The position numbers were made by a program, and so were the translations under genes. Below, piece after piece: positions 62,271-64,000 of a DNA stretch of 64,000 nucleotides. Source of the stretch: Diphasiastrum complanatum (Eukaryota; Streptophyta; Lycopodiopsida; Lycopodiales; Lycopodiaceae). The stretch lies in contig CM055106.1 of the NCBI GenBank assembly GCA_029204225.1, positions 45,393,313-45,457,312 on the forward strand, written 5' to 3'. The notes beneath the pieces are model-generated. The model had not been told where the DNA came from, ran no database searches, and worked only from the letters and a program-made list of their open reading frames with translations. The first letter of the stretch is position 1. Every line of letters starts with the position of its first letter.

Positions 62271-62578
62271 TAGAAACGTCTTCCCAATCTTAAGATGAAA
62301 CAAAACTCATCCTTCCAGATCTTACAGCAGTCGCGAGCAATAGCACCCATAGTACAGAATCCAGATCATAGTTCCATAGCGTACGCATGGAACATACAAA
62401 ACAGTGTTGCCATACGTATTTTTGGTTTTTCTAAAGATACATGGGACATATTTCTCTTCTTTTTTGTTTTTTTGAAATTGTTGTAGAAATTCTTTCCCCA
62501 GTAGCCTTAAATATGCTTCTGTAGGTGGGAAATCGTAGCTAAAAAAGGAATGAAATCATAGTGGGATCATAGCTAGAA

Positions 62579-63424
62579 TCAATCAGCAATTTTGAACACT
62601 AGAAATGCCTCTCCAGCTGCGCAAATTTCAAACCGCAACAATTTATCCATAGCTGGGTTGATGTACATTTGAAGCAGATTTACACCAGGATCAACGTAAC
62701 TTTTGCGACAAGCAGGATCTGTTAGAAAACAAATTAATTAACAACAGATAGCAAAGGGAATAGGTCGACGATGTTTCATATCCTAATAGCGGCACTTATA
62801 TTCACATTCACAGCTGGTATCTGGGTCATTTGGATTCGATGAAGGTTTATCAATCAAGCACATTCTCATGGTCTCATGGAAGTTGTCAGCTCTTCTCCTG
62901 GTATGTAAGAAACTTAAAGATTTTGGAAGAAGTCATTGACTAAAGAGGCATTAAGATACAGTTATGTACTTGACTGAATTTCCATCCATTTGTATGCTTT
63001 TGATAATGTCAGGGTTTTCACATGCATAATCATGCATGCAAATTTCGCATAATGGAGCAATTTTTCCTTAATTTAATGGTCCAATATGCACAACTCCTGC
63101 TTAGAGATCTTGTTTCTTGTAATAGTTTTCCGTTTTCCAGAGAAGAGATGAGAGAGGAGACAAGCAGCGGCATCTTGTACTCCAATGCAATAATACACAG
63201 AAATTGCAGCTTCCTTAACCTAAATCTTATTTCATCCATAGAAAAGTTCTCTCTCTCCTTTTGCCAAGAGCCAAACTAGATCCACCTGCTTTGGGGCCCA
63301 ATATTGCATTAGTCATTAAATCTTTCTCTTCTTAACCAAATGCTTTATCACAACTCGGTTCATATCGTTGAACCTCCGGCACAAGGCCTGAAAGGCCCAT
63401 CCATTTACCTAGCAAACCATTTTC
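62579..63424 (-). CDS. unrecognised multi-exon coding candidate
   Basis: I do not recognise the protein. Four minus-strand segments fit together in phase: 63424-63337 (acceptor CTTTTCAG, donor TTG|GTTAAG; GLLGKWMGLSGLVPEVQRYE), 63179-63092 (DAAACLLSHLFSGKRKTITR; donor GTT|GTGCAT is weak), 62897 to 62812 or 62806 (RADNFHETMRMCLIDKPSSN; donor GTGAAT) and 62718-62579 (acceptor TAACAG; SYVDPGVNLLQMYINPAMDK, LLRFEICAAGEAFLVFKIAD, stop). Upstream exons would lie further right. Because SWC2's own N-terminal exons are also to the right on the same strand, this would be nested in, or interleaved with, SWC2, or else the SWC2 start is nearer than assumed. Confidence 0.45.
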
Positions 63425-63584
63425 CTGAAAAGGAAATATTTCAAATAATCAAAAATTCCAATTCAAGCTGATAAGCATTGAATCAGTTCAAAACTAAAAT
63501 ATTTGAACTGCTTCGAAAAGGTGCGAATCAAAATTCTTTGAGACTGATACGAGGAACGAGCTCGTTGGAGAGGTGAGATGCAAC

Positions 63585-63660
63585 CATAGTTGCCCATTCC
63601 GGAACGTGGCCCAAAAAAATTAAAAAACTTTCATAAATATTTAACTCGTTCCGACCCAGG
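63585..63660. mobile_element. hAT-like element, left end only
   Basis: CATAGTTGCCCATTCC matches the terminal repeat of 59522 at 14 of 16 positions and runs on into GGAACGTGGCCCAAAAAAATT, the same order as there. CGTTCCGACCCAGG at 63647 also belongs to the family. No right end follows; probably deleted or nested. Confidence 0.6.
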
Positions 63661-63956
63661 TTTCAGCAGATCACAGGTTCAGCAGATTACAGGTTCATAG
63701 CTTCAAGCATTCACGATCTTGGAGAGGGGGCGCACTTGCTTAAAATGGCCAAAAGAGGTGCTGGAAAAGAGGATCAGGCAACACTAGGGCACAAAATTGG
63801 TGGCGAAATATGATACATCACAGCTCTGAAATTATCCTGCAACAACAGGAAAAGAAGGATCGAATTCAGTATCGTTTCAAATAATAGGATTAGAAGATAA
63901 TTTCATATTCCTATATATGTATATATCATAGATGCACTGCGATTCTGAATTGCGAT

Positions 63957-64000
63957 CAGAATCGCGATTCTGAAACGCGTTTCGGGATTTTCCCAGAATC
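63957..64000. other. GCGATTCTG palindromic word array, cut by the window edge
   Basis: CAGAATCGCGATTCTG (63957-63972) is a perfect 16-bp palindrome, set among GCGATTCTG, GCGATCAGAATC and CCCAGAATC words starting at about 63939. It probably belongs to another element of the palindromic-word type. Confidence 0.5.

Overview
This window looks like a gene-poor, repeat-rich stretch of plant nuclear DNA. The evidence is two spliced plant housekeeping genes with TE-filled introns of up to about 5.7 kb, plant-type Ty1/copia and Ty3/gypsy (chromovirus) retroelements with initiator-Met-tRNA primer sites, hAT and Helitron remnants, and long CT/GA and GT dinucleotide tracts. The species cannot be named. 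The Penelope-like reverse transcriptase would be unusual in a flowering plant. That lineage is better known from conifers, lycophytes and algae, so a non-angiosperm vascular plant is possible, but this is inference.

Layout. 1-620: decayed copia RT/RNase H. 720-2250 (-): truncated copy of a Penelope-like element. 2650-4520 (-): possible unrecognised multi-exon gene with a TATA box. 4679-4819: GT/GA tract. 5075 to about 10413 (+): nearly full-length but dead copia element with two LTRs. 10.4-15.9 kb: non-coding with two duplications. 15931-23277 (-): five-exon U1 snRNP protein C gene, whose 5.7-kb fourth intron carries a chromovirus fragment and two palindrome-rich elements. 25963-30553 (-): younger copia element with one LTR. 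30.6-31.8 kb: Helitron scrap followed by a GGGTCG/CGACCC word array. 32214-37568 (+): better copy of the Penelope-like element, split by a 2.4-kb insertion. 38.6-38.9 kb (-): internally deleted copia remnant. 41802-42450: LTR plus primer site. 43.0-43.3 kb: long hairpin. 43.8-44.8 kb: hAT transposase pseudogene. 48193-61820 (-): seven exons of SWC2/YL1, a SWR1 chromatin-remodelling subunit, with its N-terminus outside the window. 62579-63424 (-): four phase-compatible exons of an unrecognised protein.

The two recognised genes act independently: U1C in 5' splice-site recognition, SWC2 in H2A.Z deposition. There is no operon-like organisation. Both gene models rest on exon phases that close exactly (843 bp for U1C; 1254 bp of complete codons for visible SWC2).

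The most distinctive finding is a family of short non-autonomous DNA elements. Their ends read CTTAG(T/A)(T/A)GCCC(G/A)TTCC, and the two complete copies are flanked by 8-bp target-site duplications (one perfect, one 7/8), as in hAT transposons. Their bodies are packed with self-complementary words such as GTTCCGGAAC, including a 62-bp near-perfect palindrome. Several other loci here carry arrays of different palindromic words in the same style.
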